Assembly (NCBI GenBank): GCA_009731375.1
Contig: BJOX01000323.1
Coordinates: 46,217-110,216, forward strand
Source: Paulinella micropora
Taxonomy: Eukaryota; Cercozoa; Imbricatea; Euglyphida
Reading direction: 5' to 3'
DNA: 64,000 bases
Made by a program: the position numbers and the translations under genes. The notes under the pieces were generated by a model, which was not told the DNA's origin, did no database searches, and was given only the letters and a program-made list of their open reading frames with translations. Below are positions 60,706 to 64,000 of this stretch, piece by piece; positions within the stretch are counted from its first letter, which is position 1, and each line of letters opens with the position of its first letter.

Positions 60706-61018
60706 CTGAATCAGGTATAAAGCAATATATTCGTATGTATATGCATGTAACAATGTCTCTGTATGTGTATGCGTGACAACCTGCCCCCCCCCCCCCCCCC
60801 CCCCCCCCACCCCCCTACACTNNNNNNNNNNNNNNNNNNNNNNNNNNNNNNNNNNNNNNNNNNNNNNNNNNNNNNNNNNNNNNNNNNNNNNNNNNNNNNN
60901 NNNNNNNNNNNNNNNNNNNNNNNNNNNNNCCCCCCCCCCCCCCCACACACACACAGTGCTGATATATAGGTAGGAGGTAGGTAGGTAGGTAGGTAGGTAG
61001 GTAGGTAGGTAGGTAGGT

Positions 61019-61059
<41 letters not shown>

Positions 61060-61108
61060 AATAAATAGATAGATAGATAGATAGATAGATAGAACATGTT
61101 TGCTGAAC
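60706..61108. repeat. Intron with C-run, gap, GGTA, GAAA and GATA repeats
   Basis: The C-run and N gap (60782-60945) are followed by (GTAG)n, (AAAG)n and (ATAG)n blocks up to about 61092. Confidence 0.9.
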
Positions 61109-61151
61109 CTAGATGCAGGAGCACGTCCTTGAGCTCCACAGTCTTAGTGTC
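61109..61151 (-). CDS. TAF12: TAF12-like gene, exon 4
   Basis: After CATACAG: DTKTVELKDVLLHL plus one base, then CTAG|GTTCAG. Matches the S/KTxExKDVxLHL segment of TAF12, the last helix of the histone fold. Confidence 0.7.
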
Positions 61152-61252
61152 CTGTATGCATGTATGTATGTATGTATGCATGCATGCATGTATGTATGTA
61201 TGTATGTATGTATGTATGTATGTTTGCAGGCATGCATGCATATATATATATG

Positions 61253-61286
<34 letters not shown>

Positions 61287-61390
61287 TGTATGACCCATCT
61301 GGCATTGAACGTGATGGTTATCCAGACCGATCATGATATACGCATGTATTATGTACTATGCATGTACGTATGCAGTCCTGCGTGTGTGAC

Positions 61391-61468
61391 CTCATCGCGA
61401 TGTTTGGCCAGCTTGCACGAGTACGTCACCACGTTGTCCACGAACTCCCGCGCTATCTCCTTCAACAT
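61391..61468 (-). CDS. TAF12: TAF12-like gene, exon 3
   Basis: After CATATCAG: MLKEIAREFVDNVVTYSCKL then AKHRDE, ending GAG|GTCACA. This is the long central helix (LxxIAxDFxxxVxxxxCxLAKHR). TAF12 is a TFIID and SAGA subunit that pairs with TAF4. Confidence 0.75.
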
Positions 61469-61499
61469 CTGATATGCAGATAGATAATTGATACTACAT

Positions 61500-61550
61500 A
61501 TATGTACATGTCCGCGAACTCCCGCGCAATGTCCTTCATTAAGTGTCATG
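61500..61550 (-). repeat. Partial duplicate of the TAF12-like exon 3 start
   Basis: The minus strand reads MKDIAREFADM, close to MLKEIAREFVDN of exon 3, located in the intron just upstream. Confidence 0.6.
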
Positions 61551-61682
61551 TAGATAGAGATGACTTAACGTTCAACATCATCTGTCAGGTGCAGGTGTGT
61601 TGTGTGTCGCAGCCTGCTCCACGCTGCTGGGGTCATACATGCATATCATATGCACATATGTGTTGTGTGTGTGTGTGGTGTG

Positions 61683-61713
<31 letters not shown>

Positions 61714-61727
61714 AGTCGTGTGGGGAC

Positions 61728-61781
61728 GTGCTCCACGGCGGGGTCCAGCTCGGCCGTGGGACTGACCATCTGCAACAGGTC
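61728..61781 (-). CDS. TAF12: TAF12-like gene, exon 2
   Basis: After CTGTCTCAG: DLLQMVSPTAELDPAVEH, 18 codons, ending GAGCAC|GTCCCC. Equivalent to the DLVxxVDPxxxLDxxVE start of the fold. The acceptor and first 24 bases are duplicated just upstream at about 61814-61865. Confidence 0.7.
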
Positions 61782-61869
61782 CTGAGACAGAGAACACAAC
61801 AGAACAGGGACAATGACTGACCATCTGCAACAGGTCCTGAGACAGAGAACACAACAGAACAGGGACAAA

Positions 61870-61956
61870 GCAGGGAAACAAGCAGAAGAAATTAAATAAA
61901 TAGATAAGCATAAATAGATGATAGGTAGATAGGTAAATAGATAAATAGATGAATAA

Positions 61957-62012
<56 letters not shown>

Positions 62013-62179
62013 ATGAATGAATGAATGAATGAATGAATGAATAAATAAATAAATAAATAAATAAATAAATAGAAGAGGACGAGAGAGAGAGAGTATATGT
62101 TGTGTGAGAGACACGCATACAGAGTGAGTGAGAGTGAGTGTGAGTGTGCGTGCGTGTGTGCGTGTGTGTGTGTGTGTGT

Positions 62180-62211
<32 letters not shown>

Positions 62212-62216
62212 GAGAG

Positions 62217-62258
<42 letters not shown>

Positions 62259-62317
62259 CGAGCGAGAGAAAAGAGAGAGAGGCAGAGAGAGAGAGAGAGA
62301 GAGAGAGAAGAGAGGAC
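61870..62317. repeat. Intron microsatellites
   Basis: (AAAT)n 61950-62070, GAGTGT and TG runs 62120-62180, (GAAA)n 62215-62260, (GA)n 62270-62310. Confidence 0.9.
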
Positions 62318-62356
62318 CTGCATAGATCTGTGAGAGGGTGCGGGAGGGGTAGGCGC
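62318..62356 (-). CDS. Possible upstream exon of the TAF12-like gene
   Basis: TTCGTTGCAG acceptor, 39 bases reading APTPPAPSHRSMQ in the phase of the next exon, then CAG|GTCCTC. A proline-rich linker before the histone fold would fit, but the evidence is only splice-site shape and phase. Confidence 0.4.

Positions 62357-64000
<1,644 letters not shown>

Overview
The window is eukaryotic nuclear DNA carrying two members of one Polinton/Maverick-type DNA transposon (integrated virus) family, followed by about 21 kb of host sequence rich in simple repeats. It is eukaryotic because the right part has GT-AG introns (a six-exon TAF12-like histone-fold gene, a glycine-rich two-exon gene, a Crinkler-like NTPase exon), a tRNA-derived SINE, a LINE reverse-transcriptase fragment, LTR fragments and long microsatellites. 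The host cannot be named from the sequence. The virus-type genes and Crinkler-like gene suit an alga or another protist.

Element A (1-19889) runs off the left edge and ends at a right terminal inverted repeat. Element B (20840-42842) is complete: 22003 bp, 138-bp inverted repeats, and a perfect 6-bp target duplication (AGTGTG). It lies in one unit of a host tandem repeat, and the neighbouring unit serves as an empty-site reference. The elements have the same orientation and are about 950 bp apart.

Shared gene order, left to right: integrase (-), a small F-box-like/zinc-finger gene (-), an acidic charged protein (-), a fibre with tandem NLYYT repeats and a C-terminal S74 chaperone/protease domain (+), a small membrane protein (+), a conserved small protein (+), packaging ATPase (+), a small basic protein (+), an adenain-type protease fused behind a long charged/proline-rich region (+), penton (+), major capsid protein (+), a second structural protein (+), a GIY-YIG nuclease (+), an ExoX-C/DUF3820-like protein (-), class 3 lipase (+), and protein-primed DNA polymerase B (-). 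These supply integration, replication, capsid assembly, maturation and packaging. Cargo differs: A has a second GIY-YIG relic and a DUF3223/HNH-like gene; B has a DNA methyltransferase, a HIRAN protein, a GRP-motif protein and two unknown genes.

Both copies are decaying. A has a broken integrase, fibre, ATPase, protease, penton, MCP and polymerase. B keeps integrase, methyltransferase, penton, MCP and several small genes intact but has a broken fibre, ATPase, protease fusion and polymerase. Many lesions are 1-nt indels in A-runs, so assembly error must be excluded for those.

The most unusual feature is a set of short GC-rich palindromic repeats placed at gene starts and just after stop codons. 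In element B they also lie inside the protease-fusion reading frame without closing it, resembling the in-gene palindromic elements of Rickettsia. Other points of note are an MCP far more diverged between the copies than its neighbours, and a minisatellite in the host TAF12-like gene built from copies of an exon 3' end with its splice donor.
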